Positions 1 through 7,545 of a stretch of 10,966 nt of DNA are shown here, in pieces. Positions within the stretch are counted from its first letter, which is position 1. Each line of letters begins with the position of its first letter. The notes beneath the pieces were generated by a model. That model did no database searches, was not told the origin of the DNA, and was given only the letters and a program-made list of their open reading frames with translations. The translations under genes were made by a program, and so were the position numbers. Origin of the DNA: Betaproteobacteria bacterium (lineage in GTDB: Bacteria; Pseudomonadota; Gammaproteobacteria; Burkholderiales; Usitatibacteraceae). The stretch covers positions 18,335 to 29,300 of the forward strand of contig PQAI01000279.1 of the NCBI GenBank assembly GCA_003105245.1, written 5' to 3'.

Positions 1-1086
1 GCGGACGACGCCTTCATCGACCGCCTCAAGCTCACCGCCAAGGTCGTCGAGGAGATGGCCGAGGGGCTGCGCCAGATCGCGCGCCTGCCCGATCCCGTCG
101 GCGAGATCACGGACCTGCGCTACCGGCCCTCGGGCATCCAGGTCGGGCGCATGAGCGTGCCCCTGGGCGTGGTGGGCATCATCTACGAGTCGCGCCCCGA
201 CGTGACGGCGGACGCGGGCGGGCTGTGCCTGAAGAGCGGCAACGCGGCCATCCTGCGCGGCGGCAGCGAGGCGATCCACTCCAACCAGGCCATCGCCGCC
301 TGCCTGCACCTGGGGCTCAAGGCCGCGGGCCTGCCGGAGGCCGCGATCCAGCTCGTGGGCACGACCGACCGGGCCGCGGTGGGCGAGCTCATCGCCGCCG
401 AGAAGTTCGTCGACGTGATCGTGCCGCGCGGGGGCAAGAGCCTCGTCGAGCGCATCTCGAAGGAGGCGCGCGTGCCCGTCATCAAGCACCTGGACGGCGT
501 CTGCCACGTCTACGTCGACGAGGGCGCGGACCCCGCCAAGGCGCTCGCCATCGTGGAGAACGCCAAGACCCAGCGCTACGGCACCTGCAACACCATGGAG
601 ACGCTCCTGGTGGCGCGGGCCGCGGCGCCCGCCGTGCTGCCGGCCATCGGGAGGATGTTCGCCGCCAAGGGCGTGGAGATGCGCGCCTGCGCCGAGTCGA
701 GGGCGCTCCTCGCCGCCGCCGGCGTGAATGGCGTGGGCGAGGCGAGCGAGGACGACTGGTACGCCGAGTACCTCGCGCCCATCGTGGCCATCGCCATCGT
801 GCCGGGCCTCGACGAGGCCATCGCGCACATCGCGAAGTACGGCTCGCAGCACACCGACGCCATCGTCACGCAGGACTGGGCGCGCGCCCAGCGCTTCCTG
901 CGCGAGGTGGATTCCGCCTCCGTCATGGTGAACGCCTCCACGCGCTTCGCCGACGGCTTCGAGTACGGGCTGGGCGCCGAGATCGGCATCTCGACCAACA
1001 AGCTGCACGCGCGCGGCCCCGTCGGGCTCGAGGGGCTCACCTCCCGGAAATGGATCGTGCTCGGCGACGGGCACGTGCGAAGCTGA
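1..1086 (+). CDS. proA: Gamma-glutamyl phosphate reductase ProA (5' truncated by window edge)
   Basis: This enzyme makes glutamate-5-semialdehyde from gamma-glutamyl phosphate with NADPH, the second step of proline synthesis in the cytoplasm. The reading frame is open from base 1 and stops with TGA at 1084-1086, giving 361 codons. The family is usually about 415-420 residues, so roughly 55-60 N-terminal residues lie outside the window; the in-frame ATG at 55 is internal. The aldehyde dehydrogenase-type catalytic Cys is in the family signature [11 protein letters not shown] (TGC at 586-588). Other ProA hallmarks are [42 protein letters not shown] and the C-terminal [20 protein letters not shown]. 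nadD begins 4 bases after the stop, so the two are probably co-transcribed. A second proline gene, proC, lies at the other end of the window on the opposite strand. No damage is seen in the visible part. Confidence 0.97.
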   Translation, partial: ADDAFIDRLKLTAKVVEEMAEGLRQIARLPDPVGEITDLRYRPSGIQVGRMSVPLGVVGIIYESRPDVTADAGGLCLKSGNAAILRGGSEAIHSNQAIAACLHLGLKAAGLPEAAIQLVGTTDRAAVGELIAAEKFVDVIVPRGGKSLVERISKEARVPVIKHLDGVCHVYVDEGADPAKALAIVENAKTQRYGTCNTMETLLVARAAAPAVLPAIGRMFAAKGVEMRACAESRALLAAAGVNGVGEASEDDWYAEYLAPIVAIAIVPGLDEAIAHIAKYGSQHTDAIVTQDWARAQRFLREVDSASVMVNASTRFADGFEYGLGAEIGISTNKLHARGPVGLEGLTSRKWIVLGDGHVRS

Positions 1087-1090
1087 CCCA

Positions 1091-1768
1091 TTGGCCTCTC
1101 CCATCGGTCTTTTCGGAGGAACGTTCGATCCGGTCCACTTCGGCCACCTGCGGCTCGCCGCCGAGCTGCGCGAGGCCTTCCGGCTCGATCGCGTCGTCTT
1201 CCTCCCCGCGGGGCACCCCTGGCAGAGGAGCCGCGACACCTACGCCGGCGGCGCCGAGCGCGTGCGCATGCTCGAGCTCGCCATCGCGGGCGAGCCCGCC
1301 TTCCGCGTCGACGACCGCGAGGTGCGCCGCGGGGGCCCCAGCTACACCGTGGACACGCTCGAGGAATACCGCCGCGAGGCGGGCCCGCAGGCGCCGCTCG
1401 TCTTCCTCTGCGGCACCGACGCCTTCGCCCGGGTGGAGACCTGGCACCGCTGGGAGTCGCTCTTCGAGCTCGCGCACTTCGCCGTGGCGGTTCGCGCCGA
1501 CGACCCCGGCTGGCAGTCGAAGGGGCCCGGGGCCATCCCCAAGGCCCTGTGGCCGCGCGTGACCATGAGCCTGCGGGACATCCTGGACGCGCCGGCCGGG
1601 CGCATCATGACCTTCGCGATGACGCCCATCGCCATCTCGTCGACCGCGATCCGCGCCCTGCTGCAGGCCTCCGCCTCCATCCGCTACCTCACCCCCGACC
1701 CCGTGGTCGACTTCATCCACCAGCACCAGCTCTACGGAACTCGAGGGTTCCCGGCGAAGCTGGGATAA
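1091..1768 (+). CDS. nadD: Nicotinate-nucleotide adenylyltransferase NadD
   Basis: NadD transfers AMP from ATP to nicotinate mononucleotide to form deamido-NAD, a step shared by de novo and salvage NAD synthesis. The 225 residues match the usual family length. The nucleotidyltransferase signature GGTFDPVHFGH is at residues 9-19 (ATP-binding His16 and His19), followed by LPAGHPWQ near 38-45, SYTVDTL at 84-90, LCGTDAF near 107-112 and the ATP-binding ISSTAIR at 182-188. The start is TTG at 1091. No ATG precedes the GGTFDP motif in this frame, and the TTG places it at the normal distance from the N-terminus. The ribosome binding site is weak (GCGAAG region), so translation may be coupled to proA, which ends 4 bases upstream. 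The neighbours nadD-rsfS-rlmH are a common bacterial trio. Confidence 0.96.
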   Translation: MASPIGLFGGTFDPVHFGHLRLAAELREAFRLDRVVFLPAGHPWQRSRDTYAGGAERVRMLELAIAGEPAFRVDDREVRRGGPSYTVDTLEEYRREAGPQAPLVFLCGTDAFARVETWHRWESLFELAHFAVAVRADDPGWQSKGPGAIPKALWPRVTMSLRDILDAPAGRIMTFAMTPIAISSTAIRALLQASASIRYLTPDPVVDFIHQHQLYGTRGFPAKLG

Positions 1769-1775
1769 ACGACAT

Positions 1776-2288
1776 ATGACAAGACAACTCACGACCCTCG
1801 CCAAGAAGAAGCTCGTCGTCGCCGCCCTCGAGGACATCAAGGCCCGCGACATCCTGGCCATCGACGTGCGCAGGATCACCTCGATGTTCGACTGGATCGT
1901 CGTGGCGAGCGCCGACTCGGCCCGCCAGACCAAGGCCCTGGCCCGCCACGTGCGCGACAAGCTCAAGGAGGCCGGCTGCGCGATCGTCGGCACCGAGGGC
2001 GAGGAGGGCGCCGAGTGGGTGCTGGTCGACTCCGGCGACATCGTCGCCCACATCATGCAGCCGGCGGTGAGGAGCTACTACAACCTCGAGGAGCTCTGGG
2101 GCGAGGGCAAGTTCGACCGGCCCGCCAATCCCACCTCCCCCTCGGGCTCGCGCCTGGCCCACGCCTCCGAGGACGCCGAGCCGGCGCTCCCGCACGGAAA
2201 GCCCGGGCCCCGCGCCCGGCCCGCCCCGCGCGCGCGCAAGACGGCCGCCGGGGCGGCCAAGCCGCGGCGCCGCAAGCCCGCCGCCTGA
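1776..2288 (+). CDS. rsfS: Ribosomal silencing factor RsfS with a basic C-terminal extension
   Basis: RsfS (formerly YbeB/Iojap) binds protein uL14 (L14) on the large ribosomal subunit and blocks subunit joining when nutrients are scarce. The core domain spans about residues 5-112 and shows the family pattern: FDWIVVASADSARQTKALARHV at 38-59, EWVLVDSGDIVAHIM at 80-94 and RSYYNLEELW at 99-108. The protein is 170 residues, while the family is usually about 105-130. The extra 55 or so residues are rich in Pro, Ala, Arg and Lys and end in PRRRKPAA, so they are probably disordered and might contact rRNA (inference). ATG at 1776 is 7 bases after the nadD stop. The stop TGA is immediately followed by the rlmH ATG, suggesting translational coupling. 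Confidence 0.95.
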   Translation: MTRQLTTLAKKKLVVAALEDIKARDILAIDVRRITSMFDWIVVASADSARQTKALARHVRDKLKEAGCAIVGTEGEEGAEWVLVDSGDIVAHIMQPAVRSYYNLEELWGEGKFDRPANPTSPSGSRLAHASEDAEPALPHGKPGPRARPAPRARKTAAGAAKPRRRKPAA

Positions 2289-2759
2289 ATGCGCGTCTCG
2301 GTCGTCTGCGTCGGCCACAAGATGCCCGCCTGGATCCAGGCCGGCTTCGGCGAGTACGCCAAGCGCCTGCCGCCGGAGATCCGCCTCGAGGTGGTCGAGC
2401 TCAAGCCCGAGGAGAAGACGTCCGGCAAGACGGTCGAGAAGGCCCGCGCGCTGGAGGGCGAGCGCATCCTCGCCGCCATTCCCGGGGGAGCCACGGTCTA
2501 CGCCCTCGACGAGAAGGGGCGGCCGGTCACCACGCAGGGGCTGTCGGTCCTGCTCGCCGGCTGGATGCGCGACGCCACGCACCCGGCCTTCGTCATCGGA
2601 GGCGCCGACGGCCTGTCGGAGGCGGTGAGGAACCGCGCGGACAAGCTGGTCTCCCTCTCCGCCCTCACGCTCCCGCACGGTCTCGTGCGGGTGCTGCTCG
2701 CCGAGCAGCTCTACCGCGCTTGGACAATCCTCGCCGGCCACCCTTACCATCGCGAATAG
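2289..2759 (+). CDS. rlmH: 23S rRNA pseudouridine-1915 N3-methyltransferase RlmH
   Basis: RlmH is a SPOUT-class methyltransferase that uses S-adenosylmethionine to methylate pseudouridine 1915 in helix 69 of 23S rRNA, on assembled 70S ribosomes. The 156 residues match the family length. Visible signatures are FVIGGADGLS at 101-110 (part of the SAM-binding knot), the conserved LSALTLPHGLVR at 123-134, LLAEQLYRAW at 136-145, and the terminal HPYHRE that completes the active site. ATG directly follows the rsfS stop with no spacer, so the ribosome finishing rsfS probably reinitiates here. The stop is TAG at 2757-2759. RsfS and RlmH both act on the ribosome, and their genes are adjacent in many bacteria. 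Confidence 0.97.
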   Translation: MRVSVVCVGHKMPAWIQAGFGEYAKRLPPEIRLEVVELKPEEKTSGKTVEKARALEGERILAAIPGGATVYALDEKGRPVTTQGLSVLLAGWMRDATHPAFVIGGADGLSEAVRNRADKLVSLSALTLPHGLVRVLLAEQLYRAWTILAGHPYHRE

Positions 2760-2763
2760 CGCC

Positions 2764-3375
2764 ATGACCGTCATCTACCTCGCCTCCCGCAGCCCGCGCC
2801 GCCGCGAGCTCCTCGCCCAGATCGGCGTGAAGTTCGAGATGCTGCTTTTCCGCGAAGGCTCGCGCCAGGACGCGGAGACCAGCGAGGACGCCTTTCCCGG
2901 CGAGCACGCCGACGACTACGTGCGCCGGGTGGCGCGGCTGAAGGCCGAGGCGGCCTGGCAGCGCGTGGTGATGCGGCGGGGGCTGCGGCGCATGCCGGTG
3001 CTCGCGGCCGACACCACGGTGGCGCTCGCCAACGAGATGCTCGCCAAGCCCGTGGACGCCGCCGACGCCGCCCGCATGCTGCGGCTGCTCGCCGGCACCC
3101 GCCACCGCGTGCTCACCGCCGTGGCCGTCGCCTACGAGGGGCGCATCGAGATGCGCGTGAACGAGTCGTTCGTCACCATCGCCCCGCTGGACGAGGACCG
3201 CATGGAGGCCTACGTCGCCTCCGGCGAGCCCTTCGACAAGGCCGGCGGCTACGGCATCCAGGGCCGCGCCGGCGCCTTCGTGAGCCGCGTCGAGGGCAGC
3301 TATTCGGGGGTCATGGGCCTGCCCCTGTTCGAGACGGCGGAACTCCTGCGAGAATTCGGCGTATCCGTGCCCTGA
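2764..3375 (+). CDS. maf: Maf family nucleoside triphosphate pyrophosphatase (YhdE type)
   Basis: Maf proteins hydrolyse nucleoside triphosphates to monophosphates and pyrophosphate. The YhdE branch acts on dTTP, UTP and modified pyrimidine nucleotides and is linked to nucleotide-pool cleaning and septation. The 203 residues fit the family. Motifs are ASRSPRR at 7-13 (phosphate-binding loop), AADTTV at 81-86 with the general base Asp, KP at 95-96, GEPFDKAGGYGIQG at 154-167 and SYSGVMGLPL at 179-188. The KAGGYGIQG form favours the YhdE branch over the m7GTP-specific YceF branch. The start lies 4 bases after rlmH with no clear ribosome binding site, so coupling is likely. rng lies downstream, as yhdE and rng (cafA) are paired in E. 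coli, but here 210 bases and a large inverted repeat separate them. Confidence 0.95.
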   Translation: MTVIYLASRSPRRRELLAQIGVKFEMLLFREGSRQDAETSEDAFPGEHADDYVRRVARLKAEAAWQRVVMRRGLRRMPVLAADTTVALANEMLAKPVDAADAARMLRLLAGTRHRVLTAVAVAYEGRIEMRVNESFVTIAPLDEDRMEAYVASGEPFDKAGGYGIQGRAGAFVSRVEGSYSGVMGLPLFETAELLREFGVSVP

Positions 3376-3394
3376 CGAGCGGTACCCCGGGGAT

Positions 3395-3552
3395 CGCCGA
3401 TTTCCGCCGATGCCCCGCCGATTGCCGCCGATAAATCGTCATAACGCTGAGTCGCGCCGTGGCATAGGCCGCCGTTTCGACGCGGAATCAACTCTAGACG
3501 ACCCATCTGAAATCATCTGCGGCAATCGGCGGGGCATCGGCGATAATCGGCG
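3395..3552. repeat. 158-bp inverted-repeat element with phased CGCCGAT heptamers
   Basis: Two arms, 3395-3436 and 3511-3552, are reverse complements at 37 of 42 positions, with an uninterrupted 24-bp core (3405-3428 against 3519-3542). A 74-base centre separates them. Each arm holds four copies of a heptamer: CGCCGAT at 3395, 3405, 3416 and 3426 on the left, and ATCGGCG at 3525, 3536 and 3546 plus the variant ATCTGCG at 3515 on the right. Spacings are 10-11 bases, one helical turn. The stretch is visibly less GC-rich than the genes around it and fills most of the 210-base maf-rng gap. It could be a small non-autonomous mobile element (MITE-like), a repeated intergenic palindrome, or a protein-binding array. 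If transcribed it would fold into a long hairpin upstream of rng. No coding region or convincing target-site duplication was seen. Confidence 0.85.
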
Positions 3553-3585
3553 TTCCCTGCCCTACCCACCCGCGAAGCGCAAGAG

Positions 3586-5040
3586 TTGAACGAGCAGATC
3601 CTCATCAACGTCACCCCGCAGGAAACGCGGGTCGCCGTCACCGAGCAGGGCTCGGTGCAGGAGCTGCACGTCGAGCGCGACTCCTCGCGCGGCATCGTCG
3701 GCAACGTCTACCTGGGCCGCGTCTGCCGGGTGCTGCCCGGCATGCAGTCGGCCTTCGTCGAGATCGGGCTCGCGCGCGCCGCCTTCCTGCACGTGGCCGA
3801 CATCTGGATGGCGAGGAACGGCGACGGGCAGGTGAAGCCCATCGAGAAGATCCTCTCCGAGGGCCAGGCGCTCCTCGTCCAGGTGGTGAAGGACCCCATC
3901 GGCTCCAAGGGCGCGCGCCTGTCCACGCAGGTCTCCATCGCCGGGCGCCTGCTCGTCTACCTGCCGCAGGACCCCCACATCGGCATCTCGCAGCGCATCG
4001 AGGACGTGGCCGAGCGCGAGAACCTGCGCGAGAAGGTCCACGCCCTCATCCCCCCCGGGGAGTCCGGCGGGTTCATCGTGCGCACCGTGGCGGAGACCGC
4101 GTCGGAGGCCGAGCTCAAGGCCGACATCGACTACCTCGTCACGCTCTGGAAGCAGATCCAGGAAGCCGCCTCGACGGCGCCGCCGCAGGCGCTCCTCTAC
4201 CAGGACCTGGCGCTCGCCACCCGGGTGCTGCGCGACCTGGTGACCGACACGACCGAGCGCGTGATCGTCGACTCGCGCGAGACCTTCCACCGCCTGAAGG
4301 ACTTCGCCGAGAAGTACACCCCGAAGGCCCTGCCCGTCCTCGAGCACTATTCCGGCGAGCGCCCCCTCTTCGACCTGTTCGCGGTGGAGGAGGAGATCGA
4401 GAAGGCGCTCGCGCGCCGCGTGGACCTGAAGAGCGGCGGCTACCTCATCATCGACCAGACCGAGGCCCTCACGACGGTGGACGTGAACACCGGCGGCTTC
4501 GTCTCCGGGCGCTCCTTCGACGACACCATCTTCAAGACCAACCTGGAGGCCGCGCAGTCGATCGCGCGCCAGCTGCGCCTGCGCAACCTGGGCGGCATCA
4601 TCATCGTCGACTTCATCGACATGGACACGCAGGAGCACCGCGACGCGGTCCTGGCGGAGTTCCGCAAGGCGCTCGCCCGCGACCGCACCCGCGTCACCGT
4701 GAACGGCTTCTCGCAGCTCGGGCTCGTGGAGATGACGCGCAAGAGGACGCGCGAGTCGCTCGCGCACGTGCTGTGCCAGCCCTGCCCGGTGTGCGAGGGC
4801 AGGGGCGAGCTCAAGACCGCGCAGACGGTGTGCTACGAGATCCTGCGCGAGATCCTGCGCACGGAGCGCCAGTTCGGCGCGAAGGAGTACCGCATCCTCG
4901 CCTCCCAGGTGGTGATCGACATGTTCCTGGACGAGGAATCCAACGCCCTCACGATGCTCGGCGACTTCATCGCCAAGCCCATCTCGATGCAGGTGGAGAC
5001 GGCCTACACCCAGGAGCAGTACGACGTGATCCTCGTCTGA
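3586..5040 (+). CDS. rng: Ribonuclease G
   Basis: RNase G is an endoribonuclease of the RNase E/G family that matures the 5' end of 16S rRNA and decays some mRNAs, preferring 5'-monophosphate RNA. The 484 residues match RNase G and not the far longer RNase E. The S1-like RNA-binding domain is near residues 36-125. The magnesium-binding catalytic aspartates sit in DVNTG (Asp299) and DFIDM (Asp342), with the same 43-residue spacing as Asp303 and Asp346 of E. coli RNase E. The zinc-link CPVC is at 400-403. The start is TTG at 3586: it gives MNEQILINVTPQETRVA, the standard RNase G N-terminus, and no ATG fits better. Transcription could come through from maf or start in the intergenic repeat. The stop TGA lies 4 bases from the convergent stop of the GTPase gene. 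Confidence 0.97.
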   Translation: MNEQILINVTPQETRVAVTEQGSVQELHVERDSSRGIVGNVYLGRVCRVLPGMQSAFVEIGLARAAFLHVADIWMARNGDGQVKPIEKILSEGQALLVQVVKDPIGSKGARLSTQVSIAGRLLVYLPQDPHIGISQRIEDVAERENLREKVHALIPPGESGGFIVRTVAETASEAELKADIDYLVTLWKQIQEAASTAPPQALLYQDLALATRVLRDLVTDTTERVIVDSRETFHRLKDFAEKYTPKALPVLEHYSGERPLFDLFAVEEEIEKALARRVDLKSGGYLIIDQTEALTTVDVNTGGFVSGRSFDDTIFKTNLEAAQSIARQLRLRNLGGIIIVDFIDMDTQEHRDAVLAEFRKALARDRTRVTVNGFSQLGLVEMTRKRTRESLAHVLCQPCPVCEGRGELKTAQTVCYEILREILRTERQFGAKEYRILASQVVIDMFLDEESNALTMLGDFIAKPISMQVETAYTQEQYDVILV

Positions 5041-5048
5041 GGCCTCAG
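5037..5048. other. 12-bp palindrome carrying both convergent stop codons
   Basis: CTGAGGCCTCAG is a perfect palindrome. It contains the rng stop TGA (5038-5040, plus) and the GTPase stop TGA (5045-5047, minus) in symmetrical positions. There is no T-tract on either side, so it is not an intrinsic terminator by itself. Only 4 bases separate the two coding regions, so transcripts of the two genes must overlap or be stopped inside a gene. Confidence 0.7.
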
Positions 5049-7522
5049 GGCTTCGGCGTGGATTCCTGCAGGAGGCGCCGCGCCTCCTTCAGCTTCTCGA
5101 TGGACTGCTCGAGCGACTGGGTGGCGTTCGGGTCGAGCTTCTGCGTGCTCCCGAAGTCCAGCTTCTGGGTGCTGCCCGGGTCGAGCTTCTGCGTGCGGTC
5201 CGCGCCCGGCGGCTGGGCCGGGGCGGTCTTGCGCGTGCCGTCGGGGTTGTAGAGGCGCGGGTCGAAGGCAGGCAGGCGCTGCGTCTTCTCGCCGTCGGCT
5301 CCGCGCTCGTTGATGGTGACGTCGCCCGGGTGCCGGGAGAGCGCCGAGAGCATGTCGTCGGAGATCATGGGCGCGGCCGCCGGCGCGGCCGGCGCCGCAG
5401 GTCGCGGCGCGGCGGGCTTGGGCGGCTCCTCCTTCACGTGCGCCACCTCGCGGAAGACCTCCTGCGCGCGCGCGGCCCGGCGCGTGATCGTGAGCGGCGC
5501 CTCGAAGACCGAGAGCTTGGTGGTCTCCATGAGCTCCGGCGGCATCATCGGGGCGGTCTTCTCCACGGGGCCCGTGGCCGGCGCCGCGGTGGCCACCGCC
5601 TCCTCGCGCGAGACGCGCTGCAGCAGGCCCTCGATCATCTCGCGCTGCTTCATGAGCGCGTCGCCCACCGCCTTGAGCTCGGCCAGCTGCTCGTTGATGT
5701 TCGTCGACTTCTCGTTGATCTTGGAGAGGTTGTCCAGCCGCGCCTGCAGCTGCTGCTTGTGGTCCTTCATCTGGGTTTCCAGCGGCAGCGTGACCGACTG
5801 CACCCAGCGCTCGGTCTGCGAGCGCGCTTCGGTGAAGAGCCCGCGCGCCTGCGCGATGAGCGAGGCGTGGAACTTCTTCACGAAGAAGCTCTTGTAGTTG
5901 GCGACGTTGATCGGGTCGCGGCTGAACTCGTCGGTCTCCGCGACCAGGAGCTTCAACTTGGTGGCGTGCAGCTCCAGGTCCAGCGACGGGAAGGTCATCC
6001 GGTGGAAGCCGAACTTCTCCACGAAGGTGTTGTAGACGCCCTGCATGAGCTTCTTGATGTCCTCGCTCGCGGCGTAGACGCGCTCGAAGTCCGCGCTCAT
6101 GAGCTTCGAGAGCTCGCGCATGGCGCGCTGCAGGCCCACCGTGGTCCAGGAGTCCTCCATCGCCTGGGCGCTCTGGGCGAGCATCGCGTCGAGCTTGGCG
6201 GGGTTGAGCATGTCCATCAGCGCCGAGCGCTTCGCGGAGAACGTCGAGTGGTTGACCTTGTACTCGGCGAGCGCGGCGTTGTAGGCGCTCTTCTCCGCGG
6301 TGATCTTCTGCCAGAGCTTGGTGACGACCTCGCGGCTCTTGCCCACCAGGCCCTGCAGCTCCACGACGGAGGCCTGGTTGGCCTGCTGCTTGTTGGCGAT
6401 GGAGGCGCGCGAGGCGACCATCATCGCGCCTATCTCGTTCATCACCGCCTTGCACAGGATCTGCCGGCGCATCGGCACGATCTCGCGGGCGAGGTAGGCC
6501 TCCAGGGCCTCGATGCCGCTCTTCCTCACCAGGCCCGCGTCCTCGCGGATCTTGCCCAGCAGCGCCTTCTGCGCCGACAGCGGGAAGACGCGCGAGACGT
6601 CGATCGAGAGCGCCTTGGCCGTGGTGTCCACCATGCGCTGGACGGCCCGCTGGATCTCCTCCGGCGTCTTGAGCTCGTCCCACATGAGGTCGATCTTGTT
6701 GAGCACCGCGATCTTCTGCGGCAGCCCCGGCTTCACGTAGCGGTCCCAGATCTCCAGGTCGCTCTTGGTGACGCCGGTGTCGATGGACAGCAGGAACAGG
6801 ATCGCGTGGGCGCTGGGCAGCGTCGAGACGGTGAGCTCGGGCTCCATCCCCAGGGCGTTCAGGCCCGGGGTGTCCAGGATGGAGAGCCCGTTGGAGAGCA
6901 GCGGGTGCGGGTAGTTGATCATGGCGTAGCGCCACGCCGGCACCTCGACCAGCTCCTCCTCGCCGGGAACCTCGCCGTTCTCGTTCACCATGGGCGCGAG
7001 GCCCAGCATGCGGGCCTCCAGCGCGTAGACCTTCTTCGTGTCGGCGAGCGCGGCGAGCGTCTTCTTCATCTCCGCCGCGGAGCCCGTGTTCAGCCGGATC
7101 TTGCTCCACTCGACGGGGTTGTTCTTGAGCTGCGAGATGGACTCGTCGCGGTAGCGCGTCTCCACCGACAGCAGCTTCAGGTAGGGCTCCTCGCTGGGAT
7201 CGTGGAAGATCTCCGTCGGGCACATCGTGGTGCGGCCCACGTCCGAGGGGAGGAGCCGCTCCTTGAAGCTCGAGAAGAAGAGCGCGTTGATGAGCTCGGA
7301 CTTGCCACGCGAGAACTCCGCGAGGAAGGCGAGCATGAGGCGGCCCTTGTTGAGGTTCTCCAGCAGGTCGTAGAAGCGGATGGACTGCTGGACGTCGAGC
7401 TGGCCGTTGGATTCCAGCCAGTCGTGGTACGCCGTCACCGAGCGCGTGAGGTCCTCGCGCCAGCGGTTGTAGCGGGCGATCTCGCCTTCGAAGCGGGCGT
7501 CGACGGGGGAAGCGGGGCTCAC
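5045..7522 (-). CDS. Dynamin-like GTPase with C-terminal TQKL repeats
   Basis: The 825-residue protein has a dynamin-superfamily GTPase domain near residues 55-350. The P-loop is AEFSRGKS at 68-75 (Ala in place of the usual first Gly, still allowed by the [AG]xxxxGK[ST] pattern), the switch threonine region TTMCPTE is at 98-104, DTPG is at 217-220, NKID at 275-278 and SAQKA at 316-320. A long, mainly helical middle follows, with a coiled-coil-like stretch near 585-640. Next come a Pro/Ala-rich linker (about 645-718) and a tail where TQKL/TQSL recurs at 777, 785, 793 and 801, exactly every 8 residues, with a related TQRL at 747. I see no transmembrane segment, so membrane contact would need a partner or peripheral binding. 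The start is GTG at 7522, chosen because it is in the best position relative to the promoter and a GAGAG ribosome binding site. The exact role is unknown; family members remodel membranes or act in cell division, stress or phage response. Confidence 0.88.
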   Translation of the reverse strand: MSPASPVDARFEGEIARYNRWREDLTRSVTAYHDWLESNGQLDVQQSIRFYDLLENLNKGRLMLAFLAEFSRGKSELINALFFSSFKERLLPSDVGRTTMCPTEIFHDPSEEPYLKLLSVETRYRDESISQLKNNPVEWSKIRLNTGSAAEMKKTLAALADTKKVYALEARMLGLAPMVNENGEVPGEEELVEVPAWRYAMINYPHPLLSNGLSILDTPGLNALGMEPELTVSTLPSAHAILFLLSIDTGVTKSDLEIWDRYVKPGLPQKIAVLNKIDLMWDELKTPEEIQRAVQRMVDTTAKALSIDVSRVFPLSAQKALLGKIREDAGLVRKSGIEALEAYLAREIVPMRRQILCKAVMNEIGAMMVASRASIANKQQANQASVVELQGLVGKSREVVTKLWQKITAEKSAYNAALAEYKVNHSTFSAKRSALMDMLNPAKLDAMLAQSAQAMEDSWTTVGLQRAMRELSKLMSADFERVYAASEDIKKLMQGVYNTFVEKFGFHRMTFPSLDLELHATKLKLLVAETDEFSRDPINVANYKSFFVKKFHASLIAQARGLFTEARSQTERWVQSVTLPLETQMKDHKQQLQARLDNLSKINEKSTNINEQLAELKAVGDALMKQREMIEGLLQRVSREEAVATAAPATGPVEKTAPMMPPELMETTKLSVFEAPLTITRRAARAQEVFREVAHVKEEPPKPAAPRPAAPAAPAAAPMISDDMLSALSRHPGDVTINERGADGEKTQRLPAFDPRLYNPDGTRKTAPAQPPGADRTQKLDPGSTQKLDFGSTQKLDPNATQSLEQSIEKLKEARRLLQESTPKP
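5111..5194 (-). repeat. 24-bp tandem repeat encoding TQKLD units
   Basis: Four successive 24-base units inside the GTPase gene encode TQKLDPGS, TQKLDFGS, TQKLDPNA and the beginning of a fourth, TQSLEQ. The units differ mostly at third codon positions and in the linker residues, so the protein motif looks conserved rather than freshly duplicated (inference). Confidence 0.8.
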
Positions 7523-7545
7523 GGGTCGCTCTCTTGGGGAGGGAC

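Noticed and set aside
225..1562. 445-codon plus-strand frame across proA and nadD
   Set aside because: It is an Arg/Ala/Gly-rich shadow in another frame that crosses two well-identified genes and has no recognisable domain.
3368..3563. TGCCCT at 3368-3373 and 3558-3563 as a target-site duplication around the inverted repeat
   Set aside because: The copies lie 5-21 bases outside the arms, at unequal distances, and a 6-base match in such sequence is expected by chance.
3562..4767. 401-codon minus-strand frame inside rng
   Set aside because: It is a shadow rich in Val, Asp, Gly and His opposite a gene with intact catalytic motifs.
5111..5194. CRISPR-like or regulatory direct repeats
   Set aside because: The 24-base units are in frame within a coding region and encode a periodic peptide, with no spacers.
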